Of a stretch of 64,000 nucleotides of DNA, positions 44,673 to 52,933 are shown piece after piece. The DNA is from Oceaniglobus ichthyenteri (lineage in GTDB: Bacteria; Pseudomonadota; Alphaproteobacteria; Rhodobacterales; Rhodobacteraceae). The translations under genes were made by a program, and so were the position numbers. The notes beneath the pieces are model-generated. The model was not told the origin of the DNA and searched no databases. It saw only the letters and a program-made list of their open reading frames with translations. The DNA lies in assembly GCF_003057885.1 (NCBI RefSeq), contig NZ_QAGK01000004.1:186001-250000 (forward strand), in the 5' to 3' direction. Within the stretch, counting starts at the first letter, position 1, and each line of letters opens with the position of its first letter.

Positions 44673-45697
44673 TTCCCCGAATATTCTCTGTACCATTCGA
44701 CAAACCGCGCGATCCCATCCCGGAAATCCGTCTGGGGACGATAGCCGGTCAGTGTTTTCAGCAGTTCTGCATTGGCCCATGTCGCGGGCACATCGCCGGT
44801 TTGCATGCCCATGTAATTCCGCTCAGCTTTTTGCCCGAGGCAGTCTTCGATGGCGTCCACGAAATCCAGCAAGCGCACTTTGTCGGAGTTACCGATGTTC
44901 ACCACGCGGTAGGGTGCAACAGGCGACAGGCTGTCGCCCTCAGGCACAACGCCGTCTTCGGGACGCACAGGCACCGCATCAATCAACAGACGGATCGCGC
45001 GGACCAGATCATCGACGTAGGTAAAGTCGCGATACATGTCGCCATTGTTATAAATATCAATTGGACGACCATCGAGCATGGCATCAACGAACTTGTACAG
45101 GGCCAAATCTGGCCGACCCCACGGTCCATAGACGGTAAAAAACCGGAACATCGTGGTCGGCAGATCGTAGAGGTGGGCATAGGCATGGCCCATGCTCTCC
45201 GAGGCTTTCTTGGTGGCAGCATAGATCGTCAGTTGCGTGTCAGCTTTTTCGGTCTCAATGAATGGCATTTCTACGTTCGCACCATAGACCGAGGAAGTCG
45301 AAGCCATCATCAGGTGCTTCACTTCGAGACGCCGCGCTGCCTCCATCACATTAAACGTACCAATGACATTGCTATCGAGGTAAGCGCGCGGGTTCTCAAG
45401 GCTGTAGCGCACGCCTGCCTGGGCTGCGAGGTGGATGATCACGTCAGGCGCGAAGTCATCCGCGACACGGTCGAAGAGCGCCTGGTCCTCAAGCATGCCT
45501 TCGGTCGCTGCGAAGTTCGGGTTCTGCAGCAGCATTTGATGGCGCCTCTGCTTCAAGGCCACATCGTAGTAATCTGTCATCCCGTCAAAGCCGTGGATGA
45601 TGAACCCTTCGGCAAGCAGCAGCTTGGCAAGGTGGAAGCCGATAAACCCGGCGGTGCCTGTGATCAGAACGCGTTGCATATTGTTACTTTCTTTCAT
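44669..45697 (-). CDS. UDP-glucuronate 4-epimerase-like SDR
   Basis: A 342-residue extended [41 protein letters not shown] and the catalytic [15 protein letters not shown], all typical of CapI/LspL UDP-glucuronate 4-epimerases. It would turn UDP-GlcA into UDP-GalA. It sits between the two UDP-sugar dehydrogenases, overlapping both by 4 bases. Confidence 0.9.
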   Translation of the reverse strand: MKESNNMQRVLITGTAGFIGFHLAKLLLAEGFIIHGFDGMTDYYDVALKQRRHQMLLQNPNFAATEGMLEDQALFDRVADDFAPDVIIHLAAQAGVRYSLENPRAYLDSNVIGTFNVMEAARRLEVKHLMMASTSSVYGANVEMPFIETEKADTQLTIYAATKKASESMGHAYAHLYDLPTTMFRFFTVYGPWGRPDLALYKFVDAMLDGRPIDIYNNGDMYRDFTYVDDLVRAIRLLIDAVPVRPEDGVVPEGDSLSPVAPYRVVNIGNSDKVRLLDFVDAIEDCLGQKAERNYMGMQTGDVPATWANAELLKTLTGYRPQTDFRDGIARFVEWYREYSGK

Positions 45698-46998
45698 CGC
45701 CCAACACTCACGTAGGCGGTAAACCCGGCCGCGACCGCGTCCGCTTCATCGTAGATGTTGCGCAAATCTGCCATTTTTGGTTTTGTCATTGCGCCTGCCA
45801 AGCGGCTGAGATCCAGCGCCCGAAATTCATTCCATTCGGTCAGAATGACTATCGCCTCAGCATCGATAGCGGCCTCGTAGGGATCGTCGTGCCAGGATGC
45901 ACCTGGTAGCAAAGCTTCGCCTTCGCGTTTGCCTTGTGGATCGACGATGCGAACCTTTGCCCCTGCGCCAACAAGCGCGGGGACGATCGTGAGAGCTGGC
46001 GCGTCACGCATGTCGTCTGTGTTCGGCTTGAAGGTCACGCCGAGAACAAGGATCTGCTTTCCGTTCACGGTGCCGTCACATAGCTCCATCACCTTATGGA
46101 GCATGCGCCGCTTGACGGCATCATTCACCAAGATGACGGTTTCCGTGATACGCATCGGCATCCCGTGTTCTTGGCCGATGCGTGCAAGGGCAGACGTATC
46201 TTTTGGGAAGCATGATCCACCGTAACCTGGACCGGCGTGCAGAAACTTGTTTCCGATGCGTCCGTCCATCCCCATGCCTTTGGCAACAGACTTTACGTCA
46301 GCGCCCACGCGTTCGCAGAGCGCTGCGATCTCGTTGATGAAACTTATCTTTGTCGCCAAGAATGCATTGGCCGCGTATTTGATCAATTCGGCACTTTCTA
46401 AATCGGTGTAAATGATCGGAAAATCCCGCAAAAACAGCGGCCGGTAGATCTCTCCCATGACCTGTTCGGCGCGATCGGTCTCGACACCGACGACCACGCG
46501 GTCAGGTTTCATGAAGTCCTCAATTGCGGCGCCTTCACGCAAGAATTCGGGGTTGGAGGCCACGTCAAAATCGGCGTCTGGGCGCGTTTGCCGGATCACA
46601 TCCGCCACGCGCCGATTGGTGCCGACCGGAACCGTTGATTTCGTCACAACCACCGCATATCCGGTCAGAGCGCGGGCGACATCTTCTGCAGCAGCCATCA
46701 CATAGGTCAAATCGGCATGTCCGTCCCCACGCCGCGTCGGTGTGCCTACTGCGATGAACACCGCATCGGCTCCGTCCACAGCATCGGTTGTGTCCGTGGA
46801 AAACCTAAGGCGCCCCGCAGCAACGTTGCGCGCCATGACAACATCGAGACCAGGCTCGTAGATTGGAACCTCGCCAGACTGCAACTTGGCTATTTTGTCA
46901 GCTGAGGTGTCGACGCATACGACCTCATGACCGAAGTCAGAAAAGCACACGCCGGAAACAAGCCCGACGTATCCCGTGCCAATCATTGCAATCTTCAT
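45694..46998 (-). CDS. ugd: UDP-glucose 6-dehydrogenase
   Basis: A 434-residue dehydrogenase: IAMIGTGYVGLVSGVCFSDF and the catalytic Cys in GPGYGGSCFPKDTSAL, the class found in alphaproteobacterial Ugd. It oxidises UDP-glucose twice to UDP-glucuronate. It is the first enzyme gene of the cluster, 40 bases after the EPS regulator stop. Confidence 0.95.
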   Translation of the reverse strand: MKIAMIGTGYVGLVSGVCFSDFGHEVVCVDTSADKIAKLQSGEVPIYEPGLDVVMARNVAAGRLRFSTDTTDAVDGADAVFIAVGTPTRRGDGHADLTYVMAAAEDVARALTGYAVVVTKSTVPVGTNRRVADVIRQTRPDADFDVASNPEFLREGAAIEDFMKPDRVVVGVETDRAEQVMGEIYRPLFLRDFPIIYTDLESAELIKYAANAFLATKISFINEIAALCERVGADVKSVAKGMGMDGRIGNKFLHAGPGYGGSCFPKDTSALARIGQEHGMPMRITETVILVNDAVKRRMLHKVMELCDGTVNGKQILVLGVTFKPNTDDMRDAPALTIVPALVGAGAKVRIVDPQGKREGEALLPGASWHDDPYEAAIDAEAIVILTEWNEFRALDLSRLAGAMTKPKMADLRNIYDEADAVAAGFTAYVSVGR

Positions 46999-47038
46999 TG
47001 ATAGAGGGCCTTTGATTCAAATTGGATTTGCATGAAAC

Positions 47039-47407
47039 TTACTTACGTGGACGAGGCGCCATGTCGGCACCCAGTTCCATTTCTTTCTGCAGCGCTTCAA
47101 TTTCTTCTTTGAGCGCGCCGTATTCTTCCATCTTCCGCTTGAGAAAACGAGATGTGAGCGCGGCCTTTTCGGACAGACCTTTTGGCGTCAGGATGTAAGC
47201 GTAGCGCCTTTTGTCCTGTGCGGCCGAAAAGTTCCCCAACTTGACCAAGCCTTTGTCGATCAGCGCGTTCAGGCAGTAATGGACCCCGCCAACGCTAATT
47301 CCGACCGCAGAGGCAATATCACGCTGGGACATTTCGGGATTTTCTTGAAGGAGGCGCAGGACGCGGAAACGCACGTCCTCTTGCGCTTTACTGCGCTGTC
47401 CGGCCAT
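47039..47407 (-). CDS. EPS-associated MarR/winged-HTH transcriptional regulator
   Basis: A 122-residue winged-HTH protein: RVLRLLQENPEMSQRDIASA, VGISVGGVHYCLNALIDKGL and an ILTPKGLSEKAALTSRFLKR helical tail. This is the small 'EPS-associated' MarR-type family usually placed directly before polysaccharide genes. The ATG at 47407 has an AAAGGA site. It heads the minus-strand cluster that runs to 24653, so it probably sets its expression. Confidence 0.88.
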   Translation of the reverse strand: MAGQRSKAQEDVRFRVLRLLQENPEMSQRDIASAVGISVGGVHYCLNALIDKGLVKLGNFSAAQDKRRYAYILTPKGLSEKAALTSRFLKRKMEEYGALKEEIEALQKEMELGADMAPRPRK

Positions 47408-47799
47408 TAGGTGGGGTCCTTTTCGCAGGCTGCCGCACAAGAAGTGCCGTTGGCTCTTCTCGGGTCTGCTCTGTTTCGAATGGGTTGCTTTAATTTAAGC
47501 ATAATCGTTCAGGATTGAGCGGTAGCACAATGCTGCACCCGCGAAAAGCCCGAATTGCTCAAATGATATGATTTTTTTATGACGCCCAGACTGCAGAACG
47601 GCAGTCGTTAGGATCAGGTCGCTTCTTAATGGCGCGGGGCCGACCCGCAGCCCAGAGCCATCACCGCCGGTGCCGTAGCATCGATCATAAGCCGCTCGTA
47701 AATGAGCGGACGCGGGGGCGCAAGAGATGATCGGCCGCGCTGACTGATCGTGACAGGCAGGCGCCGGTCGAGTGCGCTGCTTTTTGGTGTCGGCCGCGT
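47408..47799. other. Intergenic region between the EPS regulator and the ParB module
   Basis: About 390 bases with no supported gene. It must contain the promoter of the EPS operon. A small hairpin, CCGCTC (47693-47698) and GAGCGG (47705-47710), lies just downstream of the ParB-like gene stop and could end that transcript. GTTCAGGATTGAGC (47507-47520) resembles GTTCAGGGTTGAAC (51550-51563) on the other side of the recombinase module. Confidence 0.4.
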
Positions 47800-48879
47800 T
47801 CAATCGTCCTGTGCGTTACTCGAGTCGACTTGGCCTGCTGGACCCACCACAGCGTCCGGCGGCGGGTTATCCGATGTTGAGGCTGCTTCTTGTTGCAGAG
47901 CCTCTTCCATGCTGAGCGTGTTCACCACCAGTTCGAACTGTTCAAGAATCTCCGGGGCGTGGCGACCGATGTAGGATTTGACGGCGTCATTGCCGATCAG
48001 CTTCGTCAAATAGCCCTTGGCGACGACAAGGTTCAGCAGCTCCGATCCGTAGTTCTGCTCGGCATCCTTGTATTTTGTCTGGACCTGGCTCATTTCGCGC
48101 TCGAGGCGCACGATCTGCTCCAGCGGATCACCCTTGGGCTGATCCGGTTTCGGGGCTGGGGTGTCACTGCGTTGCTCGGACGGGGTGGCTTTCAGTAGCG
48201 CGTCGGCGTGGGAGGCCGTGATGCTGTTGGCGGCAATCATTAACTCCACGGCCTCGATTTGGCGCGCGGCCTTCATTTTGCGCAGATGACGTGTGACATC
48301 CGGCGCGAACTGATGGTCCTGAAGCAACTCGACCGCCTTGGGGCAAATCCCGTGCAGCAGGTTGATCCGGCTGTTGATGGTCGACAGGTTTACGTTGAAG
48401 GCGCGCGCCAGCCGGTCCTTGGCGACACCTTTGTCGATCGCCCGGCGCAGCATGTAATGCTCTTGCACCGTCGAAAGCCGGTTGATCCGGTGATTGTAGG
48501 TGTAGGTCTCGAAATCCTTGGCGATCAGGCAGGGGGCTGTTTCCTGTCCCAACTCCTTGAGCGCCAGAACACGCAGATTGCCATCAAGGAGCAGAAAGCC
48601 TGGCGCATCGGCATCCGGCTTGATCACCGAGAGCGGCTCGATCAGCCCGATCTCGCGGATCGAGGATACGATCTGCTTGAACTTGCGGGTGGTCATGACA
48701 CCATCGGGCACTTTCTTGCTAGGCATCAGCTCTTCGAGCGGGATCTGGTAGGTCTCGAGATCAAAGCCGAGTGTCAGGTTCAATGGCCCCTTGGGATAGG
48801 TCAGATCGCTATCCTCCTCGGCGGTCGGTGGCGGAAAGGCACCGGGGTAGATCGGCTTGACGGTGTTGTGCAGGGTCAT
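47800..48879 (-). CDS. ParB/RepB-like protein, module member 2
   Basis: A 359-residue ParB-type protein: an N-terminal box LLDGNLRVLALKELGQETAP, an HTH (KGVAKDRLARAFNVNLSTIN) and a RepB-type C-terminal tail (GYLTKLIGNDAVKSYIGRHA, APEILEQFELVVN). The acidic C-terminus may be a protein-binding region. Gene order after the serine recombinase is recombinase, ParB-like 1, ParB-like 2. No ParA is present, so chromosome-style partitioning is unlikely; a role in recombination-site binding is a possibility. Confidence 0.88.
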   Translation of the reverse strand: MTLHNTVKPIYPGAFPPPTAEEDSDLTYPKGPLNLTLGFDLETYQIPLEELMPSKKVPDGVMTTRKFKQIVSSIREIGLIEPLSVIKPDADAPGFLLLDGNLRVLALKELGQETAPCLIAKDFETYTYNHRINRLSTVQEHYMLRRAIDKGVAKDRLARAFNVNLSTINSRINLLHGICPKAVELLQDHQFAPDVTRHLRKMKAARQIEAVELMIAANSITASHADALLKATPSEQRSDTPAPKPDQPKGDPLEQIVRLEREMSQVQTKYKDAEQNYGSELLNLVVAKGYLTKLIGNDAVKSYIGRHAPEILEQFELVVNTLSMEEALQQEAASTSDNPPPDAVVGPAGQVDSSNAQDD

Positions 48880-48893
48880 GGTTTTGTCCTTTC

Positions 48894-49772
48894 TCAGACG
48901 ATTTCAACGCGGTCGGCGAGGTACTTGGGCAAGCTGTCCAGTCCTTCCGCGCGCAACAGGGTGACGAAGTGCTCATCGGCGAAGAGGGATTTTAGACCCT
49001 GAACCACCAGCAGCAGTTGTTGCTGCGCATGTTCGGCTTTCAGCACCATCTTGTGCTGGCGGGCGACCTCTTTCTGATAGGTCTTGACCAGTGAATGGGC
49101 GGAATTGGGCAGCTTCGGACGCGTGGCCGATTTCGGGCCCTTTTCGCGGCGTTTTTCGATCAGCCGTTTGGCATCCGTGATTTGGTGACCCTTGAGCTGG
49201 CCTGTCTTGTAGGCCTCCTCCAGCATGTCGCCCAAATCGTCGTCATCGTTTTTGGCCCGGGCGATCTCGAGGGCGGTGGTCAGTGGGATCGTGCCATGTT
49301 GAACGGCTTCGATCAGCCGCTCCTCACCCTTTTCCAGCAAGAAGACGATGTCGCGCACGTATTTCTGCGACAGGCCGGTGTTTTTGATGATGTCATCGAT
49401 TGTGTATTCCCGCGCCAGCAGCAATTCGATGTCGGCGAGGATCTCCAGCGGACGGTGGCCGCGCCGGGCGATGTTTTCCGCAAGGCTCATGATTAAGGCG
49501 TCTTCATCGCTGACGTTCACGACCAGTGCCGGGATGTGGGTCTCACCCAAGAGGCGGAAGGCATTCAGTCGTCCTTCCCCGCAAACCAGCAGGAAGGCGG
49601 GTTTGCCGTCAGCGCCGTCGCGCTCTGTCACCGTGATCGGCTTTTTGAGGCCGATGGTGCGGATGTTTTCCACGATCTCCTCGAAGACCTTCATGTTGCG
49701 ATCGCGCGAGTTCAGAACCTCGACACGCTCGATCGGGACCATGGTGACGCTGTCGGGTGTGTCAGTCATCAT
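48894..49772 (-). CDS. ParB/RepB-like protein, module member 1
   Basis: A 292-residue ParB-type protein: IERVEVLNSRDRNMKVFEEI, the ParB box LVCGEGRLNAFRLLG, and an HTH (EYTIDDIIKNTGLSQKYVRD). The start at 49772 is preferred to 49793 because AGGAGG lies seven bases upstream. It ends 15 bases before the second ParB-like gene. Both share the RepB-like C-terminal half. Confidence 0.88.
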   Translation of the reverse strand: MMTDTPDSVTMVPIERVEVLNSRDRNMKVFEEIVENIRTIGLKKPITVTERDGADGKPAFLLVCGEGRLNAFRLLGETHIPALVVNVSDEDALIMSLAENIARRGHRPLEILADIELLLAREYTIDDIIKNTGLSQKYVRDIVFLLEKGEERLIEAVQHGTIPLTTALEIARAKNDDDDLGDMLEEAYKTGQLKGHQITDAKRLIEKRREKGPKSATRPKLPNSAHSLVKTYQKEVARQHKMVLKAEHAQQQLLLVVQGLKSLFADEHFVTLLRAEGLDSLPKYLADRVEIV

Positions 49773-49846
49773 GGGCGAGCCTCCTGTCTGCATGCGTATC
49801 GTTCATGTTTTGTGCTCCTTGTGGGGGTTGGGATGGGGGTGATGGA

Positions 49847-51424
49847 TCATTTCAGCTTTCTCCAAATGCCGACCCGCTCGGCCATGCCGTAGAAAAAGTC
49901 GAGATCATCGAAGCGGAAGGCCTCGAAGGCGATGCTGTTGCTGTTGCACATGCGGATTTCCTGACTGGGCAGATCGAGCCAAGGCAGCAGGAAGTAATCA
50001 AGCTCGGTCTCATTTGCATGATCGAGGCGGATCGCCAGCGTCACATCAGCCTTGTAGCGAGAGGGGTCAAAGCGGATGCGCCAGCGATGCCGACCGTCGT
50101 TCATCGGCTGGCAACGTGCCAGCACCAGGCTGACACGCAACTCATCATTGATATTGAGCAGGTCGGTCTTGGGGTGGCGTGCGACCTTCCCACCAACGGC
50201 TGCGATGGCGGCTTCTGTGCGCGCAATGATCTCCGGGTGCATTTTGCGCAGTCGCTTGTTCAGCGTGATCCGCTCCTGATCCCTGTCCGAGCGATAGCCA
50301 ATCATCTCATAGGCGCGGGTCAGGGATCCAAAACGCGAGCGGTAGGTGGAGGCCCCCGGCATGTCGGCCGCTTGATCAATCAGCACGCCCGATAACTCGC
50401 CCGCATCGGCATAGAGACGCTGGAGGTGCTCAAGCAGCTCTTCATCTGACAGTCGGGCCGAGCGCGCGGTGATTATTTCCTGTGCGGTCAGGAAAAACTC
50501 GAGCGGCACAATGCCGTCAAACGCGCCTTCCTTGCGCACCCACATATCGGGCGGGTTATCGACATGCAGCTTCTTCAGCTTGAAGGAGCTGCGATTGTAG
50601 ACGTTGTTGCCGATGTATTTCTCATTCGTCAGAACCGTGCGCACCGTGCCCGAGGTCCATGGTCGATCGTGATCGGTGGCAATGCCTGCCTCGTTGAGGC
50701 GGTCGGCAATTTCGCGAAAGCTCAGATCCTCGTCGATCAGCCAGCGATACATCTTGTTGACCCACGCCACTTCTTCCTCGGGCCCGGGCATCAGGATGAC
50801 GCGATCGGTCTGGAGCGACTTGTGCTCGCCGCGTTTCAACTCGGCCTTGATGGTGCCGCGCTCATCGACCAGCACCCTGCGCAGACCAAAGCCTGCTGTT
50901 CCACCCTGTCGGAACCCCAGCTCGATCAACCGGCATTGCCCTGCAAAGACCTTGACCGACAGCTCGCGGCTGTATTCGCCCGCCATGGCGCGTTTGACGC
51001 CTTTGACGATGGTCGAAACGGGCGAGCCGTCATTTTCAAACTGCTCGGCGCAATAGGCGACGTTTATCCCCGCGCGCTTGCAGATGTATTCGTAATAGGC
51101 GCTCTCATCAGCATCCTGAAACCGGCCCCAGCGGCTGACGTCATAGACCAGAATGACGTTAAAATCCGCCAGACCCGTTTCAACATCCGAGATCAGTTTT
51201 TGCAGGGAGGCGCGGCCCCCGATCGAAAGGCCGCTTTTGCCATCGTCCGCATAGGTTTTCACGATCTCGATGCCGCGCTTGTCTGCATATTCGCGGATCT
51301 TGTCGGCTTGGTTGTGGGTTGAGTATTGCTGATGCTCGGTCGACATGCGCACATATTGCGCCGCCCGGAACTCTGTAACTTTGCCACTCCCGCCGTCCAA
51401 CGTCTTGTTCTCCCCGCGTTTCAA
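49847..51424 (-). CDS. Large serine recombinase
   Basis: A 525-residue serine recombinase. The N-terminal resolvase domain has the nucleophile in YVRMSTEHQQYSTHNQ (Ser28) and VYDVSRWGRFQDADES; then a recombinase domain (FREIADRLNEAGIATDHDRP, TVLTNEKYIGNNVYNR). The C-terminal 170 residues are an extra domain. The start codon is unclear (TTG at 51424 or another TTG nearby). No ordinary att repeat was identified with certainty, and the gene sits between EPS genes. Confidence 0.93.
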   Translation of the reverse strand: MKRGENKTLDGGSGKVTEFRAAQYVRMSTEHQQYSTHNQADKIREYADKRGIEIVKTYADDGKSGLSIGGRASLQKLISDVETGLADFNVILVYDVSRWGRFQDADESAYYEYICKRAGINVAYCAEQFENDGSPVSTIVKGVKRAMAGEYSRELSVKVFAGQCRLIELGFRQGGTAGFGLRRVLVDERGTIKAELKRGEHKSLQTDRVILMPGPEEEVAWVNKMYRWLIDEDLSFREIADRLNEAGIATDHDRPWTSGTVRTVLTNEKYIGNNVYNRSSFKLKKLHVDNPPDMWVRKEGAFDGIVPLEFFLTAQEIITARSARLSDEELLEHLQRLYADAGELSGVLIDQAADMPGASTYRSRFGSLTRAYEMIGYRSDRDQERITLNKRLRKMHPEIIARTEAAIAAVGGKVARHPKTDLLNINDELRVSLVLARCQPMNDGRHRWRIRFDPSRYKADVTLAIRLDHANETELDYFLLPWLDLPSQEIRMCNSNSIAFEAFRFDDLDFFYGMAERVGIWRKLK

Positions 51425-51587
51425 GTCGGGGTGACGTTTGCGTAGGTTTCCCAGGCTATCAAGGCGAGAGTGTCTTTTATCTCATGTTTTCAATAGGTTT
51501 TGCGTTTTCTTAACAGGGCGCGCATTAAGGTCTTTCGCTGATGCAGGAAGTTCAGGGTTGAACGTGGGTGAATTTGAAGGCAACGTC

Positions 51588-51603
51588 CGCTCAAAATTGA
51601 GCG
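51588..51603. promoter_or_regulatory. Inverted repeat before the NusG-like gene
   Basis: CGCTCAA (51588-51594) and TTGAGCG (51597-51603) form a 7-bp palindrome with a 2-base centre, ending 11 bases before the start codon. It overlaps the ribosome-binding area (GAGGGGG) and could be an operator or a translational hairpin. Confidence 0.45.
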
Positions 51604-51614
51604 AGGGGGCCTGA

Positions 51615-52127
51615 ATGAGCTATCACGACAGAGGAACGACCTGGTTTTTGGCGCAGTTCAAACCCAATAGCCACAGGATCGCTGAACGCAATCTGGTCCG
51701 ACAGGGGTTCAGAACATTTTTGCCGCTGCATGAAGAGACCACGCGCGTCCGGGGCAAGTTCACCGTTCAGAAGCGCCCGCTGTTCCCCGGCTATCTTTTT
51801 GTGGCCCTCGATATGTTGCAGGGGCGCTGGCGCGCTGTCAATTCCACCTATGGCATCACGCGGATCGTCAGCCTTGGCAAAGAGCCGACGCCAGTCCCGC
51901 TTGATCTGGTCAGCCAGCTGATGCTGCGCTGCGATCAGGAGGGCAAGTTGCTGCCGCCAAAGCTTCTCAAGCCCGGCGACGAGGTAACGATGACCAAGGG
52001 ACCGTTTGCGGATGTTATTGCCACAATCCAATCCGTTACACCGGACCGACGCGTCTGGGTGCTGATGGACATCATGGGTGGGCAGACCCGCGTTGCAGTG
52101 GATGCCAGCCAACTGCGCGCAGTATAG
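51615..52127 (+). CDS. NusG/RfaH-like transcription antitermination protein
   Basis: A 170-residue NusG paralogue: an NGN domain (TTWFLAQFKPNSHRIAERNL, RPLFPGYLFVALD) and a C-terminal KOW domain (KPGDEVTMTKGPFADVIATI). Specialised NusG paralogues (RfaH, LoaP, UpxY types) let polymerase read through long polysaccharide operons. It is divergent from the recombinase and lies between two polysaccharide gene sets. A dedicated loading site was not identified. Confidence 0.9.
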   Translation: MSYHDRGTTWFLAQFKPNSHRIAERNLVRQGFRTFLPLHEETTRVRGKFTVQKRPLFPGYLFVALDMLQGRWRAVNSTYGITRIVSLGKEPTPVPLDLVSQLMLRCDQEGKLLPPKLLKPGDEVTMTKGPFADVIATIQSVTPDRRVWVLMDIMGGQTRVAVDASQLRAV

Positions 52128-52139
52128 TTGCGCGATCAT

Positions 52140-52922
52140 TCACCGCCCGGTCAATCGATAGGCGAGCTGCCCGACGTGCTCGCGGATTGCGGTGTTCAGG
52201 ACAGACAGGTTCTGGATGAGGTCCCAGCCGATGCCGTCGCCAAACTCTGACGTGCGATAATCAACCGGCCAGGCCACAAGACCGTCCCAGCCTGCCGCTT
52301 CAAAGCTGCGCATTGCGCGCGGCATATGAAAAGCGCTGGTGACCAGAACCCAGGTTTCATCCGGCACGGGGTCGGCAAGGGGCAGGCTGAGACGGGCGTT
52401 TTCCGCGGTGTTGCGCGATTGGCCCTCGAGCAGCAGGCGTTCAGGTGCAATGCCCTGCGCGAGAAAGAAACCCTCGGCAATGGAGGCCTCTGAAGTGGCT
52501 GCGCCCGCCACATCGCGCAGAGCCCCGCTGCCGCCGGTGAAGAGGACCTTTGCCTCGGGAAAGCGCCGCGCGAGCTCCATCGCGGCCGTGAAACGCTCTG
52601 CGCCCTCTTTGAGTTGCACTTGGCCCCAATAGGCGCTGGCACGGGCGTCCTCGCCACCGCCAAGCACAACGATGCCATCGACAACGTCAAGACTTGGGTT
52701 GGCTGGATAGCGCCGCTCAATGGGCTGAAGCAGGAGGTCTCCGAGGGGCAGGACGCTCAACACAAAGAGCATGCCCAGGGTGATGCTGCTGATCCAAAGT
52801 GCGACACGCCTGCGTTGCAGGATCAACGCAAGTACGATGCATGCCAATGCGATAACGATCCAGGTGTCCGGGCGCAGGAGTGCCCCGATTAGCTTCGACG
52901 CAATGAAGAAAACTGTGTCCAT
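52140..52922 (-). CDS. YdcF/ElyC-family DUF218 membrane protein
   Basis: A 260-residue protein: two N-terminal membrane segments (TWIVIALACIVLALIL and LWISSITLGMLFVLSVLPLG), then a DUF218 domain (VVDGIVVLGGGEDARA, SRNTAENARLSLPL, VTSAFHMPRAMRSFEAAG). ElyC-type proteins influence peptidoglycan and envelope-polysaccharide assembly. It is the last gene of the 56048-52140 operon. Confidence 0.9.
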   Translation of the reverse strand: MDTVFFIASKLIGALLRPDTWIVIALACIVLALILQRRRVALWISSITLGMLFVLSVLPLGDLLLQPIERRYPANPSLDVVDGIVVLGGGEDARASAYWGQVQLKEGAERFTAAMELARRFPEAKVLFTGGSGALRDVAGAATSEASIAEGFFLAQGIAPERLLLEGQSRNTAENARLSLPLADPVPDETWVLVTSAFHMPRAMRSFEAAGWDGLVAWPVDYRTSEFGDGIGWDLIQNLSVLNTAIREHVGQLAYRLTGR

Positions 52923-52933
52923 TGCTGCTATCT

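Noticed and set aside
47519-47526. GCGGTAGC resembling the RfaH ops element
   Set aside because: It is on the plus strand, facing away from the polysaccharide operon, and only the core matches; the rest of the ops consensus is absent.
47495-47803. Minus-strand 102-codon open frame upstream of the EPS regulator
   Set aside because: It has no ribosome-binding site, overlaps the ParB-like gene end, and shows no recognisable protein features.
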